NCBI RefSeq assembly: GCF_021233415.1
Contig: NZ_CP089466.1
Coordinates: 2,170,001 to 2,234,000 of the forward strand
Direction of reading: 5' to 3'
Length of the DNA stretch: 64,000 bases
Source of the DNA: Halobacterium litoreum
GTDB lineage: Archaea > Halobacteriota > Halobacteria > Halobacteriales > Halobacteriaceae
Below the pieces are notes generated by a model. The model made no database searches. It worked only from the letters and a program-made list of their open reading frames with translations, and had not been told where the DNA came from. Below are positions 1-9,360 of this stretch, piece by piece; position 1 is the stretch's first letter, and each line of letters starts with the position of its first letter. The position numbers were made by a program, and so were the translations under genes.

Positions 1-938
1 CGCGTCGAGACGGTCTGCCGGGGTAGCTGTCGGAGGTCGTACTCGGTCGCGAACTCGTTGACGGCTTGGAGGTTCCCGCGCACGGTGAGGGTGTCGCCCG
101 GTCCGACCGTCTCGTCGGTCCGGGTGGCGAGGTAGCGCTCGCCGTCCCGGGAGAGTTGGAGGACGGCCACGTCGACGGCGGCGTCCGAGACGGTGGCGCG
201 CACGTCGTCGAGGCGCTGGCCGGCGAACGGCGACCCCTCGCGGACTTCGAGGCGCGCGAGGCGCGCCGACACGCCGTAGGTCTCCGCAAGCGTCGCGGAG
301 GGAGAGACGCGCTCGGGGACGAGTCGGCGGCCGACCGTGAGGAGGTAGACGACGCCGGTGACGAGCACGAGCACGCCGACGGGCGTCATCTCGAAGACGC
401 CGATTTGGCGGCCGAGCGCGTCCGCGGCGAGCGCGCTCACGACGAGGTTCGTGGAACTACCGAGCAGCGTCAGCGTCCCGCCGAGCATCGCGGCGTACGA
501 CAGCGGGAGGAGGAACGCGGAGGGCGACCGGCGGGCGCGCGAGGCGAGGTCGGTCACCATCGGCACGAACACGGCGACCACGGGGACGTTGTTCACGACG
601 CCCGCGGAGAGACTCGTAGTGCCGACGACGGCGCCGAGCAGGCGGGAGTCGCTCCCGTGCGCGAACGCCTCGATGGCGTCCCCGACGTGTTCGATGACGC
701 CGGTCTGTCGGACCGCCTCGCTGAGCACGTACATCGCGACGATGGTGACGGTCGCGGGGTTCGCGAACCCGACGAGCGCGGTGTCGGCGTCGACGCCCGT
801 CCACGGTCGGAGGACGTACAGCGCGACGAGCACGCCGATGGCGGCCACGTCCGGCGGCACGGCTTCGCTCGCGAACAGCGCGAGCGCGACGGCGGCGAGA
901 CCGAACACGACCAGCGCGGGCGTCGGCGGGAGCGCCAT
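1..938 (-). CDS. SLC13-type permease with RCK_C (TrkA-C) domain, C-terminus cut by window edge
   Basis: The reading frame starts at ATG 938 (MALPPTPALVVFGLAAVAL) and stays open to base 1, so 312 residues are present and the C-terminal part is missing. It begins with closely spaced hydrophobic helices. Motifs typical of the ArsB/NhaD/SLC13 superfamily follow: ANPATVTIVAMYVLS, GVVNNVPVVAVFVPM and GGTLTLLGSSTNLV. The last visible part, LARLEVREGSPFAGQRLDDV to GDTLTVRGN, is a soluble RCK_C/TrkA-C domain, which in this family is inserted between the two membrane halves. The expected role is sodium-coupled uptake of an anion such as sulfate or a dicarboxylate. The substrate cannot be read from the sequence. 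The start lies 43 bases from the 3' end of the cupin gene on the same strand. Confidence 0.8.
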   Translation of the reverse strand, partial: MALPPTPALVVFGLAAVALALFASEAVPPDVAAIGVLVALYVLRPWTGVDADTALVGFANPATVTIVAMYVLSEAVRQTGVIEHVGDAIEAFAHGSDSRLLGAVVGTTSLSAGVVNNVPVVAVFVPMVTDLASRARRSPSAFLLPLSYAAMLGGTLTLLGSSTNLVVSALAADALGRQIGVFEMTPVGVLVLVTGVVYLLTVGRRLVPERVSPSATLAETYGVSARLARLEVREGSPFAGQRLDDVRATVSDAAVDVAVLQLSRDGERYLATRTDETVGPGDTLTVRGNLQAVNEFATEYDLRQLPRQTVST

Positions 939-980
939 TGGAGGCCTGTCGCGGAACAGCTACATAGCCGTGACGCCGCG

Positions 981-1454
981 CTACTCCCAGTAGTCCACGT
1001 CGCCGTCGCGGCGGTAGTAGCCGTCCAGCGTCCGGCCGTCGCGGCCGCCGGGCGCCGACCCGGCGAACACGCCGAGTTTCCCCGAGTCGGGGTAGACGGT
1101 GACGTCCGGGTCGTTCATCGTGGAGACGGCGAGGTAGCGCAGGACGCCCTCGGAGTCGTTGACGACGCGGTGGGCGCCCGACTCGTCGGCCGGGAGCGCG
1201 ACGTAGTCGCCCTCGCTGAGAGAGTGCGACTCCCCGGCGAGGCGGAGCATCCCCTCGCCGACGAGCACGTAGATGGCCTCCTCGTTGCCGGTGTGGTAGT
1301 GGTACGGCCACGACTTCGCGCCCGCCGGGAGTTCGTAGAGGCTACACCCGAGTTCCTCGCCGGCGACGGCCTCGCCGAGTTGTTTCCGGCGCATCCGGGC
1401 GTCGCCCTCGTCGATGTCGGTCCACTCCACGTCCGACTCGTTCGCGATGGTCAC
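981..1454 (-). CDS. Cupin-domain protein
   Basis: This 157-residue protein has the two conserved cupin motifs, seen as WPYHYHTGNEEAIYVLVGEG and a later segment around GAHRVVND. The family is a small beta-barrel that often binds a metal through histidines and a glutamate; HYHTGNEE supplies them here. Its substrate is unknown. I chose GTG 1454 (VTIANESDVEW) because the alignable part of such proteins begins just after it. An in-frame GTG further upstream would overlap the end of the MutS-like gene, so the start is uncertain by about 20 residues. It is transcribed in the same direction as the upstream MutS-like gene, 53 bases away. Confidence 0.75.
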   Translation of the reverse strand: MTIANESDVEWTDIDEGDARMRRKQLGEAVAGEELGCSLYELPAGAKSWPYHYHTGNEEAIYVLVGEGMLRLAGESHSLSEGDYVALPADESGAHRVVNDSEGVLRYLAVSTMNDPDVTVYPDSGKLGVFAGSAPGGRDGRTLDGYYRRDGDVDYWE

Positions 1455-1507
1455 GCCCGGAGCGACGGCGTCCGGGGAGAAAGGTGTGTGGAGTGGTTTC
1501 CCGTGGG

Positions 1508-3241
1508 TTACTCCGACCACTCGGCGTCCGCGAGCGTGCGCTGGACGGCTTCCTCGCCGACGGCGGTGGCGAGCGTGCGGAAGCCGGCGCGCTCGGCGCG
1601 GTCGTCGGCGTCGGCGACGAGGCGGGAGACGATGAACTCCGGCGTGGACTTGCCGACGGTGTCGAATCTCGGCTGGTAGTCCACGAGCAAGTCGAGGTCC
1701 TGACTCAGCCCCTCGGCGAAGATGCCGTCGGTGCGCGCGGCGTCCGGGAGGGGTTCGAGGTCGTCCGCGAGGTGGGTGACGAACACGCCGAGGGCGTCCT
1801 CGTCGACGGTGAGCGTGACGAGGCCGTGGAGCAGGTCGGCGGCGCTCCCGGGTTCGGTGATGGCCTCGAACTCGTCGACGAGCATCAGCGTGCGGTCGCC
1901 CGTGGAGAGCGGCGGCACCACGGAGTTCAGGGTGGCTTCGAGGACGCCCGCGTTGAAGGAGGCGTGGCGGCGGTGGAAGACCACGGAGTCGACGGCGCCG
2001 ACCTCGGCGCGCGCGGCGGGCACGGGGAGCCCCATCTGCGCGAGCAGGGCGACCTGACACAGCGTCTCCAGCAGGGTCGTCTTCCCGCCGGAGTTCGCGC
2101 CCGTGAGGACGGTGACGCGGTCGCCAGTCGGCGGGCCCGAGAGGTCGTGGTCGCCGACGGCGTACGTAATCGGCTGGACATCCTCGCCGTCGGCGGCGAG
2201 CGCGAGGTTCCGAGCGTCCTCGACGGCGACGGCGTCCCGGTCCACGAACTCCGGTCGGGTGAGGTCGTGGGCGTCCGCGAACCGCGCGAGCGAGAGGTGG
2301 AAGGCGAGGTCGCTGACCGCGTCGACGGCGTCCTCGACGTCCTCGTGGGCGTTCGAGATGGCGCCCCGGAGGTCGGCCTCGACCTCGTCCTCGCGGTCGC
2401 TCGCGCGCTCCCGGATGTCGCCCGCGAGTTCGCGGAGCGTCGTGCTCACGAAGTCGGGGGCGTCGGCGGCGTCCGGCGCCATCGCGTTCCGGACGAGGCG
2501 GGGTTCCACGTCGGCCTCGCTGGCGACGTACTGGACGAACGCCTCGCGGAACTCCTCGGTGCCCTCGACGCCCTCCGAGCGCACCGCTTCGAGCACGTCG
2601 AAGGTGTCGCGTTCGAGGCGGTCGAGGTCGGCGACCTGCTCGCGGAGGCGGTCGAGTTTGGCGTCCGCGCCGTCGCGCACGCCGTCGTCGTCGAGGTGCC
2701 GGAGCGCGTCGGCGGCGTCCTCCAGTCGAGACCGGTCGAGCGCCGCGACGGACGCGAACACGCCCTCCGTGGCGCCGGCGTCGACGAGCGCGAGCGCCGT
2801 CTCGACGGCGGCGAGTCGGCTGTCGCCGTCGTGCTCGGCGAACACGTCCAGCACCGACTCGCGGGTGTCGGCGTCGAGGTCCTGCCACGTGTCGCGAGCG
2901 GCGGCGACCCGGTCGAGGCGGTCGGTCATGGCCTCGCGCTCGGTCAGCGGCGTGAGCACGCGGATGCGGTCGCCGGCGTGGTTCGTGACGGCGTACTCGG
3001 CGGCCAGCGAGACGAGGTCCTTGTAGACGGCGCGGGCGTCGTCGGTGGCGAGCGCGTCCAGTCCCTCGCCGCCGTTCGCGCGCCGCAGGATGCGCGTCGC
3101 TCGGCCCCGCGAGATGCCGGCGTCGACGAGCGCGCGGACGTCGGCGCTCTCGATGGCGTCGACGGCGTCGGGCACCCCGAGTTCGGTTTCGAGGCGCTCG
3201 GCCGTCTTCGGGCCGACCCCCCAGTACTCTTCGAGTCGCAT
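1508..3241 (-). CDS. Helix-hairpin-helix MutS-like ATPase (MutS2/MutS5-related)
   Basis: The protein has 577 residues. Residues 1-55 form a helix-hairpin-helix module (YWGVGPKTAERL and a second hairpin SRGRATRILRR). A long charged helical region follows, then a MutS-type ABC ATPase with Walker A GANSGGKTT near 381-389 and Walker B LMLVDEFEA near 452-460. The mismatch-recognition domain with the GDFYE signature of true MutS is absent, so it is unlikely to start mismatch repair directly. Relatives (bacterial MutS2, archaeal MutS5-like) bind branched DNA or act on recombination intermediates. Replacement of the C-terminal Smr nuclease by an N-terminal HhH module is the distinctive feature. It sits about 2 kb from a true mutS gene. 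Confidence 0.8.
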   Translation of the reverse strand: MRLEEYWGVGPKTAERLETELGVPDAVDAIESADVRALVDAGISRGRATRILRRANGGEGLDALATDDARAVYKDLVSLAAEYAVTNHAGDRIRVLTPLTEREAMTDRLDRVAAARDTWQDLDADTRESVLDVFAEHDGDSRLAAVETALALVDAGATEGVFASVAALDRSRLEDAADALRHLDDDGVRDGADAKLDRLREQVADLDRLERDTFDVLEAVRSEGVEGTEEFREAFVQYVASEADVEPRLVRNAMAPDAADAPDFVSTTLRELAGDIRERASDREDEVEADLRGAISNAHEDVEDAVDAVSDLAFHLSLARFADAHDLTRPEFVDRDAVAVEDARNLALAADGEDVQPITYAVGDHDLSGPPTGDRVTVLTGANSGGKTTLLETLCQVALLAQMGLPVPAARAEVGAVDSVVFHRRHASFNAGVLEATLNSVVPPLSTGDRTLMLVDEFEAITEPGSAADLLHGLVTLTVDEDALGVFVTHLADDLEPLPDAARTDGIFAEGLSQDLDLLVDYQPRFDTVGKSTPEFIVSRLVADADDRAERAGFRTLATAVGEEAVQRTLADAEWSE

Positions 3242-3273
3242 ACCGCGGGATGCGGGAGGACGGGAGTAAAGCG

Positions 3274-4248
3274 TTACGCGCTCTCCGCGAGGTCGCGGAC
3301 CGCGTCGGCGTCCGGGAGCGCGCCCATCCCGCCGGTCTCGGTGGCGGCGAGCCCGCCGGCGGCGGACGCGAACGCGAGCGCGTCCCGGAGGCCGTCGGGC
3401 GACAGCCCCGGTTCGAAGCGGGCGAGTGCGGCGGCGCAGAAGGCGTCACCCGCGCCCGTGGTATCGGCCACGTCCACATCGAACGCGGGCAGGGAGTGGG
3501 TGACGCGATCGTCGCTGGCGGTGGCGTCCGAGACGACCGTCGCGCCGGCCGCGCCCCGCGTCAGGAAGGCGGTTTCGGGCGTGCCGGCGAGCAGGTCGGC
3601 GGCCGCCGCTTCGGGGTCGTGGCGCGCGAGTTCGGCGAGACCGAGGGGCGCGAGGTCGTCGGCGCTACAGCACACCACGTCCGCGAGCGCGAGGAGGTCC
3701 CGGAGCGCGTCGCCCGCGTCGGCGGCGTCGTCCCAGAGCGCGGGCCGGCTGTTCGGGTCGACGGAGACGACACAGTCCGCGTCGCGGGCGCGCTCCGCGA
3801 GGTCCAGCGTGGCCGCGCGGCCCGCGGGGTTCGCGAGCGCGACGCCGCCGACGTGCACGCAGTCGTAGTCCGTGAGCGCGTCGTCCGGAATCCTGTCGGT
3901 CTCGAAGGCGAGCGTGGCGGTCTCTGACTCGTAGAAGGTGAACGAGCGGTCGCCGTCATCGGTGGGGGAGACGACGGCGAGCGCGGTCGGCGCGTCGCCG
4001 CGAACCACGAGGTCGTCGGGAATCTCGCGGGCGGCGAGCGCGTCCGCGAGGAAGTCGCCGAACGGGTCGTCGCCGACCCGCGTCCAGAACGCTGGCGGGT
4101 CGCCGAGGCGTGCGAGGCCAGCGGCGACGTTCGCGGGCGCGCCGCCCGCCCGGTGGGCGAACCCCTCGATGTCGGCGAGGTCGCCGGACTCGGCGGGGAA
4201 CAGGTCGACGAGCGTCTCGCCGGCGACGAGGATGCGGTCGGTCTGCAC
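3274..4248 (-). CDS. PfkB-family carbohydrate kinase (fructokinase-like)
   Basis: This is a 324-residue ribokinase-fold protein. It shows the N-terminal PfkB signature AGGAPANVAAGLARLG at about 34-49 and the C-terminal signature DTTGAGDAF at 262-270, whose aspartate is the catalytic base. The reaction is ATP-dependent phosphorylation of a sugar. The opening ILVAGETLVDLFP and the length fit the fructokinase/2-keto-3-deoxygluconate kinase group. It starts at GTG 4248. It is followed 32 bases later by the MutS-like gene and preceded 25 bases upstream by gtrA, all on the minus strand. The substrate is inferred only at the level of hexose or ketose. Confidence 0.85.
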   Translation of the reverse strand: MQTDRILVAGETLVDLFPAESGDLADIEGFAHRAGGAPANVAAGLARLGDPPAFWTRVGDDPFGDFLADALAAREIPDDLVVRGDAPTALAVVSPTDDGDRSFTFYESETATLAFETDRIPDDALTDYDCVHVGGVALANPAGRAATLDLAERARDADCVVSVDPNSRPALWDDAADAGDALRDLLALADVVCCSADDLAPLGLAELARHDPEAAAADLLAGTPETAFLTRGAAGATVVSDATASDDRVTHSLPAFDVDVADTTGAGDAFCAAALARFEPGLSPDGLRDALAFASAAGGLAATETGGMGALPDADAVRDLAESA

Positions 4249-4273
4249 GCGGTGGCCGAGGGGCCCGGGGTAC

Positions 4274-4723
4274 TTAGTCCTCGGCGAGCGCGTACAGTTC
4301 GCTCCCCGCGAAGTTCAGGGTGCCCGCGACGACGATGGCGAGCAGGTTCGCGTGGAGCGTCGGGAACCCGCCGACTTCGACGGCGGCGGCGAGCGCCGCG
4401 CCGTAGACCAGAAAGCCCGCGACGTACACCGACGCGTATCGCCAGAACGCCGAGAGCAGCGAACTCCGGGGGCGGTTGTAGGTGATGGTCCAGTTGAACG
4501 CGAACGTCCACGTCGTTCCGGTGGCGAACGCGAGGACGCCCGCGAACAGGTAGGCCACCGGCGCGAGCACGAAGACGGCGGCGTTGACGAGGGTGCCGGT
4601 GGCGCCGACCGCGCCGAACTCCACGGCGCGCACGACGCGGGCGGGCCGGGCGAGTCGACCGACGCCGAGCGAGCGGAGCGCGGCCTCGACGCGCCGCTCA
4701 GCAGTGGTTATGACACCGGTCAC
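4274..4723 (-). CDS. GtrA-family membrane protein
   Basis: This 149-residue protein has four hydrophobic segments and the GtrA pattern ([21 protein letters not shown], then [13 protein letters not shown], then [12 protein letters not shown]). GtrA proteins are thought to help move polyprenyl-linked sugars across the membrane for surface glycan synthesis. In haloarchaea this would concern S-layer or archaellin glycosylation, but no linked glycosyltransferase is adjacent. I took GTG 4723 because a T-rich TATA-like box (4751-4757) lies about 30 bases upstream, as expected for a leaderless transcript. A longer in-frame start at 4783 would place the box inside the gene. Confidence 0.75.
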   Translation of the reverse strand: MTGVITTAERRVEAALRSLGVGRLARPARVVRAVEFGAVGATGTLVNAAVFVLAPVAYLFAGVLAFATGTTWTFAFNWTITYNRPRSSLLSAFWRYASVYVAGFLVYGAALAAAVEVGGFPTLHANLLAIVVAGTLNFAGSELYALAED

Positions 4724-4828
4724 GTATCCCGTTGTCTGGGCTCCGACTGGAAAAAGGTGGTGCCGAATCCGGGTGTCTCGCACCGCGATACCGACGCACT
4801 ATTTCGGGTCGTGTGCGAAACGCGGGGC

Positions 4829-5260
4829 ATGGACATCGACATCACCGCCGCCCGCGTCGTCCACGCCGTCTTCGGCGCGGCGTGGACCGGCAGCACGCTC
4901 GCCGTCGCGCTGTTCGTCGTGCCCGCGGCCCGGCGCGGCGTCCTCGACGCCGAACCGGTCGCGTGGATAGCCGACCGGTTCGCGAAACTCAGCGTCGCGA
5001 GCGTCGTCGTCATGCTGCTGTCGGGCGGCCACCTCGCTGGCACGCTCTACACGTTCGAACTGCTCGCGGACTCCTATCGAGGCCACCTCGTCCTCGGGAT
5101 GACGACGCTGTGGCTGGTGCTCGCGGGCCTCTCGCACGTCGCGACGAGTCGCCTCACCGCCGGGAGCGACGTGCGGGCCGCGGCCGACGACGCGACGCCG
5201 TGGTTCGGCGCCGCGAGCGCGGTGAGCGTCGCCCTGCTCGTGCTCGCCGGCATGCTGTAG
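4829..5260 (+). CDS. CopD-like four-helix membrane protein
   Basis: This 143-residue protein has four predicted membrane helices (around [52 protein letters not shown] and [16 protein letters not shown]). The pattern resembles the copper-resistance D (CopD) domain family, which includes many small haloarchaeal membrane proteins labelled transporter. Conserved histidines ([18 protein letters not shown]) could bind a metal or haem, but this is inference. An AT-rich box (ACTATTTCG near 4797-4805) lies 25-32 bases before ATG 4829 and supports a leaderless start. It is divergent from gtrA and lies 47 bases before mutS. Confidence 0.65.
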   Translation: MDIDITAARVVHAVFGAAWTGSTLAVALFVVPAARRGVLDAEPVAWIADRFAKLSVASVVVMLLSGGHLAGTLYTFELLADSYRGHLVLGMTTLWLVLAGLSHVATSRLTAGSDVRAAADDATPWFGAASAVSVALLVLAGML

Positions 5261-5307
5261 CCCCCCAATCGGTGGGCATAACAGCGTCGGCGTCCTGCGT
5301 CTCGGGC

Positions 5308-7881
5308 ATGGACGCGGCGCTCGGACCACCCGACCAGATGGCCGAGAGCGAGGGCGACCTCACGCCGATGATGAGTCAGTACTTCTCGCTCACGCGGGAG
5401 TACGAGGACGCCCTCGTCCTGTTCCAGGTAGGGGACTTCTACGAACTGTTCTGCGAGGCCGCCGAGGCGGCGGCCCGCATCTGCGAGATTACGCTGACCG
5501 CCCGAGAGGACTCGACTGGCCGGTACCCGATGGCGGGCGTGCCCATCGACAACGCCGAACCGTACATCGAGAGCCTGCTAGACGCCGGCTACCGGGTGGC
5601 GGTCGCCGACCAAGTCGAGGACCCCGACGAGGTCTCGGGCGTCGTCGAGCGCGCAGTGACGCGCATCGTGACGCCGGGCACGCTCACCGAGGACGAACTG
5701 CTCGCGGGCGCGGACAACAACTTCGTCGCGGCGCTCGCAGGTGACCAAGGAGGGGGCTTCGGCCTCGCCCTGCTGGACGTGTCGACGGGCGACTTCTACG
5801 CGACGAGTCTCGGCGACGAGGCCCGGGTGCGGGACGAACTCGGGCGGTTCGCGCCCGCCGAGTTGGTGACCGGCCCCGGCGTCGCGCCGGACCGCTTCGG
5901 GGACGACTCGTTCGTCGCGGACTACGACGACGCGGCCTTCGACGTGGCGGCGGCGAGCGAGCGCGTGGCGTCGTACTTCGGGAGCGTGGACTCGTTGGCG
6001 GCCGACGCCGAGGTGCGGGCGTGTGGCGCGCTCCTCTCGTACGCCGAGTACACGCGGGGAGGAGAGGGCCACCAGCGCCTCGACTACCTGAACCACGTCA
6101 CCAGATACGACCCCCGGGAGTACCTCCAGATGGACGCCGTCGCACTCCGCAGCCTGGAGGTGTTCGACCAGCGCAGCGTCCACGGCGCGGAGGGCACCGC
6201 GCTCGTGGACGTGGTGGACGAAACGGCGTGCGCGCTCGGCCGCCGGGAGTTGACGGACTGGCTCCGCCGCCCGCTCGTCGACCACGAAGCCATCGAAGCG
6301 AGACACGACGCCGTCGGCGAACTCGTCGCCGACCCCCTCACGCGGGAGGAACTCCACGAGCACCTGCGGGACGTGTACGACATCGAGCGCCTCGTCTCGC
6401 GGGTGTCTCGGGGGCGCGCGAACGCCCGCGACCTGCGGTCGCTGAAGGACACCCTCGACGTGGTGCCCGAGGTGCGGAGCGTGCTCGCGGACGCCGACTG
6501 CGAGAAACTCCGGGGCCTCCGGGCGGAACTGGACGACCTGCCCGAGATTCGGGACCTGCTCGACCGGGCCATCGTCCCGGACCCGCCACAGGAACTCACC
6601 GAGGGCGGCGTGATTCGTGACGGCTACGACGAGACCCTCGACGACCTGCGGGCGACCGAGCGCTCGGGGAAACAGTGGATAGACGACCTCGAAGCCGAGG
6701 AGCGCGAGCGCACGGGCGTCGACTCGCTGAAGGTCGGGCACAACTCCGTCCACGGCTACTACATCGAGGTGACGCACGCGAACAGCGAGGCCGTGCCCGA
6801 CAACTACCAGCGCCGACAGACGCTGAAGAACAGCGAGCGCTACGTCACGCCCGAACTGAAAGAGCGCGAGGACGACATCGTGCGCGCCGAGCAGCGCGCC
6901 CAAGACCTGGAGTACGACCTGTTCTGCGAGGTCCGCGACCGGGTCGCCGAGGAGGACGAGCGCATGCAGTCCGTCGCGTCGGCGCTCGCGGCGCTGGACG
7001 CGCTCGCGGCGTTCGCGTCGGTGGCGGCGGCCCACGACTACGCGCGCCCCGAGATGGGGGGAAACGGCATCGCCATCGAGGGCGGGCGGCACCCGGTCGT
7101 GGAGCGCACGGAAGCCGGGTTCGTGCCGAACGACACCGACCTCGACCCGGAGAATCGGCTGGCGGTCGTGACGGGCCCGAACATGAGCGGGAAGTCGACG
7201 TACATGCGGCAGGTCGCGCTCATCGTCCTGCTCGCGCAGGCCGGCAGTTTCGTCCCGGCGGCGGACGCGAATCTCCGAGTGGTAGACCGCATCTTCACGC
7301 GCGTCGGCGCGAGCGACGACATCGCTGGCGGGCGGTCGACGTTCATGGTGGAGATGACCGAACTCGCGTCCATCCTCCGCGCCGCCACCGAGGACTCGCT
7401 CGTCCTCCTCGACGAAGTGGGGCGGGGCACGTCGACGACCGACGGCCTCGCCATCGCGCGCGCCGTCACCGAGCACGTCCACGACGAACTCGGGGCGACG
7501 ACGCTGTTCGCCACTCACCACCACGAACTCACCGCGGACGCCGAGCGCTTGGACGACGCGCTGAATCTGCACTTCGGCGCGACGCGCGCCGAGGACGGCG
7601 TGACCTTCCAGCACGAGGTCCGCGAGGGCGCGGCCACGGCCTCCTACGGCGTGGAGGTCGCACAGACCGCGGGCGTCCCCGAGGACGTGGTCGAGCGAGC
7701 GCGCGAACTGCTCGACGCCGAGACGAGCGAGGACACAGCCGATTCTGACCGTGCGGAAGACCAGCAGGCGGACGCCGACCTCGCAGCGAAACTACGGGAC
7801 GTAAACGTCGCCGAACTGACGCCCATCGAGGCGCTGAACGTCCTCCACGACCTCAAGCGCGAGAGTCAGACCGACGAGTAG
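5308..7881 (+). CDS. mutS: DNA mismatch repair protein MutS (first copy)
   Basis: This 857-residue MutS is full length for the family. Domain I carries the mismatch-reading motif VGDFYELF, with the Phe-X-Glu residues that stack on and contact mispaired bases. Connector, lever ([14 protein letters not shown]) and clamp regions follow. The C-terminal ATPase has Walker [10 protein letters not shown] near residues 622-630, a Walker [17 protein letters not shown] and the composite-site motif [10 protein letters not shown]. It should bind mismatches and recruit MutL, which is encoded 23 kb away. A second mutS lies at 23312-25930. The gene starts at ATG 5308, and its last 16 bases overlap the convergent endonuclease gene. 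Confidence 0.97.
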   Translation: MDAALGPPDQMAESEGDLTPMMSQYFSLTREYEDALVLFQVGDFYELFCEAAEAAARICEITLTAREDSTGRYPMAGVPIDNAEPYIESLLDAGYRVAVADQVEDPDEVSGVVERAVTRIVTPGTLTEDELLAGADNNFVAALAGDQGGGFGLALLDVSTGDFYATSLGDEARVRDELGRFAPAELVTGPGVAPDRFGDDSFVADYDDAAFDVAAASERVASYFGSVDSLAADAEVRACGALLSYAEYTRGGEGHQRLDYLNHVTRYDPREYLQMDAVALRSLEVFDQRSVHGAEGTALVDVVDETACALGRRELTDWLRRPLVDHEAIEARHDAVGELVADPLTREELHEHLRDVYDIERLVSRVSRGRANARDLRSLKDTLDVVPEVRSVLADADCEKLRGLRAELDDLPEIRDLLDRAIVPDPPQELTEGGVIRDGYDETLDDLRATERSGKQWIDDLEAEERERTGVDSLKVGHNSVHGYYIEVTHANSEAVPDNYQRRQTLKNSERYVTPELKEREDDIVRAEQRAQDLEYDLFCEVRDRVAEEDERMQSVASALAALDALAAFASVAAAHDYARPEMGGNGIAIEGGRHPVVERTEAGFVPNDTDLDPENRLAVVTGPNMSGKSTYMRQVALIVLLAQAGSFVPAADANLRVVDRIFTRVGASDDIAGGRSTFMVEMTELASILRAATEDSLVLLDEVGRGTSTTDGLAIARAVTEHVHDELGATTLFATHHHELTADAERLDDALNLHFGATRAEDGVTFQHEVREGAATASYGVEVAQTAGVPEDVVERARELLDAETSEDTADSDRAEDQQADADLAAKLRDVNVAELTPIEALNVLHDLKRESQTDE

Positions 7882-8567
7882 TCGAGGCCGTCGGCGGCGA
7901 GCAGTCGGCGCGTCTTCTCGGTCACGTCCGGCGCGACCAGAATCCCGCGCACGTCGGCGTCGGCGTGCAGGTCGCGGCGGAGCGCATCCACGTACCGGGA
8001 GAGTTGGGAGGCCGCCGACGGGCCGGCGCGCACGTTCTTCAGTTCGACGGCGACCACCGCGCCGTCGGCGTCCCGGCCGTACACGTCGACCCTGCCCGCG
8101 GGCGTGTCCCGCTCCGTAGCCAGCGGGCGGAAGCCGGGTTCCACGATGTCGGGGTCGGCGAGCACGCGCTCTTTGAGGTCGGCTTCGGTTCCAGACACGT
8201 CGCCGTCCTCGTCGGCGGCGTCGAAGGCCGTGACGCAGTGGACGGTGTCGAATCGGACTGTCAGTGCGTCCGCGGCGTCGTCGCCGCCACACCGGAGGAC
8301 GAGGGCGTCGCCCTCTGCGCTGGCTTCGACGGCGCCGCCCGACGACCACGCGACCGGGTCGCGGCCGCTCGCGCCGTGGACGAGCACGGTGTCGTCTGGC
8401 TTGCAGAGGACCTGTCGGGTGCCCGCGGGCACGTCGCGCTCCGTGCGTCCCTCGAAGGCCGCGGCGCAGTCGCCGACGAGCGACACCGCGAGGTCCGCGT
8501 TCCGGGCGTCGGCGACGAACGCCGCGGCGTCGGCGGCGTCCGGCGCGTCGAGCGCGTCAGTCGTCAC
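7866..8567 (-). CDS. nucS: EndoMS/NucS mismatch-specific endonuclease
   Basis: This 233-residue protein has the NucS RecB-like nuclease core. The segment [20 protein letters not shown] supplies D161 and E175, followed by K177, matching the catalytic D-E-K set of this family. EndoMS cuts both strands at mismatches such as G-T, and in many archaea and actinobacteria it replaces MutS/MutL repair. A typical PCNA-binding tail is not obvious, since the protein ends [13 protein letters not shown] chose GTG 8567 because the recognisable domain begins there; ORF extension to 8699 is low-complexity and arginine-rich. The 3' end overlaps the convergent mutS gene by 16 bases, so two alternative mismatch-repair activities are encoded side by side. 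Confidence 0.88.
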   Translation of the reverse strand: MTTDALDAPDAADAAAFVADARNADLAVSLVGDCAAAFEGRTERDVPAGTRQVLCKPDDTVLVHGASGRDPVAWSSGGAVEASAEGDALVLRCGGDDAADALTVRFDTVHCVTAFDAADEDGDVSGTEADLKERVLADPDIVEPGFRPLATERDTPAGRVDVYGRDADGAVVAVELKNVRAGPSAASQLSRYVDALRRDLHADADVRGILVAPDVTEKTRRLLAADGLDYSSV

Positions 8568-8733
8568 AGGCGGGCTACGACGCCGACGGAGAAAAACCAC
8601 CGGTCGCCCGGCGGTTCGGGTGAGAGACCGCGGAACGTCTCCGCACGCGCCGGGAGTCGTTGCGCCGAACAGCTTCCCGGCCGGCGTCGCCGCCTGCACC
8701 GGGCTTTTCGGCGCGGCACCGCTACGTGGCGCT

Positions 8734-9360
8734 ATGAGCGACGACGACGCGATTACGATTTACTCGGACTACGTCTGCCCGTTCTGTTACCTCGGCCGGC
8801 AGTCCCTCGCCGAGTACCAGGAGACCCGCGAGGACGAGCTCGCCATCGACTGGCAGCCCTTCGACCTGCGCGCCCAGAAGCGCAACGACGACGGCTCAAT
8901 CGACCACGACGTCGACGACGGGAAAGACGAGGAGTACTACGAGGAGGCCAAGCAGAACGTCGAGCGCCTCAAGGAGGAGTACGGCGCCGACGAGATGACC
9001 GTCGACATCTCGCGGGACGTCGACTCGCTCCCGGCACAGGTGGCGTCGTTCTACGTGAACGAGGAGTACCCCGAGTCGTGGCTCGACTTCGACGTGGCCA
9101 TCTTCGAGGCGCTCTGGGAGGACGGCCGCGACATCGGCGACCGCGACGTGCTCGCCGACCTCGCCGAGGACGCGGGGCTGGACGGCGACGAGATTCGCGA
9201 GGTCGCGGGCGACGAGGAGTGGCGGAACCGCCTGCGCGAGCAGTTCAGCGAGGCCCGGGAGCGCGGCGTCTCGGGCGTGCCGACGTTCGCGTACGACGGC
9301 TACGGCGCGCGCGGCGCGGTGCCGCCGGAGCAACTCGAACGCCTCGTCGAGGGGACGTAG
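8734..9360 (+). CDS. DsbA-family (FrnE-like) thioredoxin-fold oxidoreductase
   Basis: This 208-residue protein starts YSDYVCPFCYLG, placing a CxxC active site at C15 and C18 in the DsbA/FrnE arrangement. A helical insertion follows, then the cis-proline loop GVSGVPTFAYDGYGARGAVP near the C-terminus. There is no signal peptide, so it is expected to act in the cytoplasm as a disulfide oxidoreductase or isomerase. FrnE-like proteins are tied to polyketide maturation or oxidative-stress tolerance in other organisms. A T-rich box (CTTTTC, 8704-8709) about 28 bases before ATG 8734 supports a leaderless start. Its stop abuts the stop of the convergent aldolase gene. Confidence 0.87.
   Translation: MSDDDAITIYSDYVCPFCYLGRQSLAEYQETREDELAIDWQPFDLRAQKRNDDGSIDHDVDDGKDEEYYEEAKQNVERLKEEYGADEMTVDISRDVDSLPAQVASFYVNEEYPESWLDFDVAIFEALWEDGRDIGDRDVLADLAEDAGLDGDEIREVAGDEEWRNRLREQFSEARERGVSGVPTFAYDGYGARGAVPPEQLERLVEGT

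Noticed and set aside
66-1679. Long plus-strand reading frame (537 codons) rich in Arg, Asp, Glu and His
   Set aside because: It lies antisense to the SLC13 permease, the cupin and part of the MutS-like gene, all with recognisable domains. Its composition is typical of a frame opposite a GC-rich gene.
981-3479. 832-codon minus-strand frame spanning the cupin and the MutS-like gene
   Set aside because: Only the last 157 residues (from about 1454) are protein-like. The upstream part is an arginine-rich out-of-frame reading of the MutS-like gene, not a fusion.
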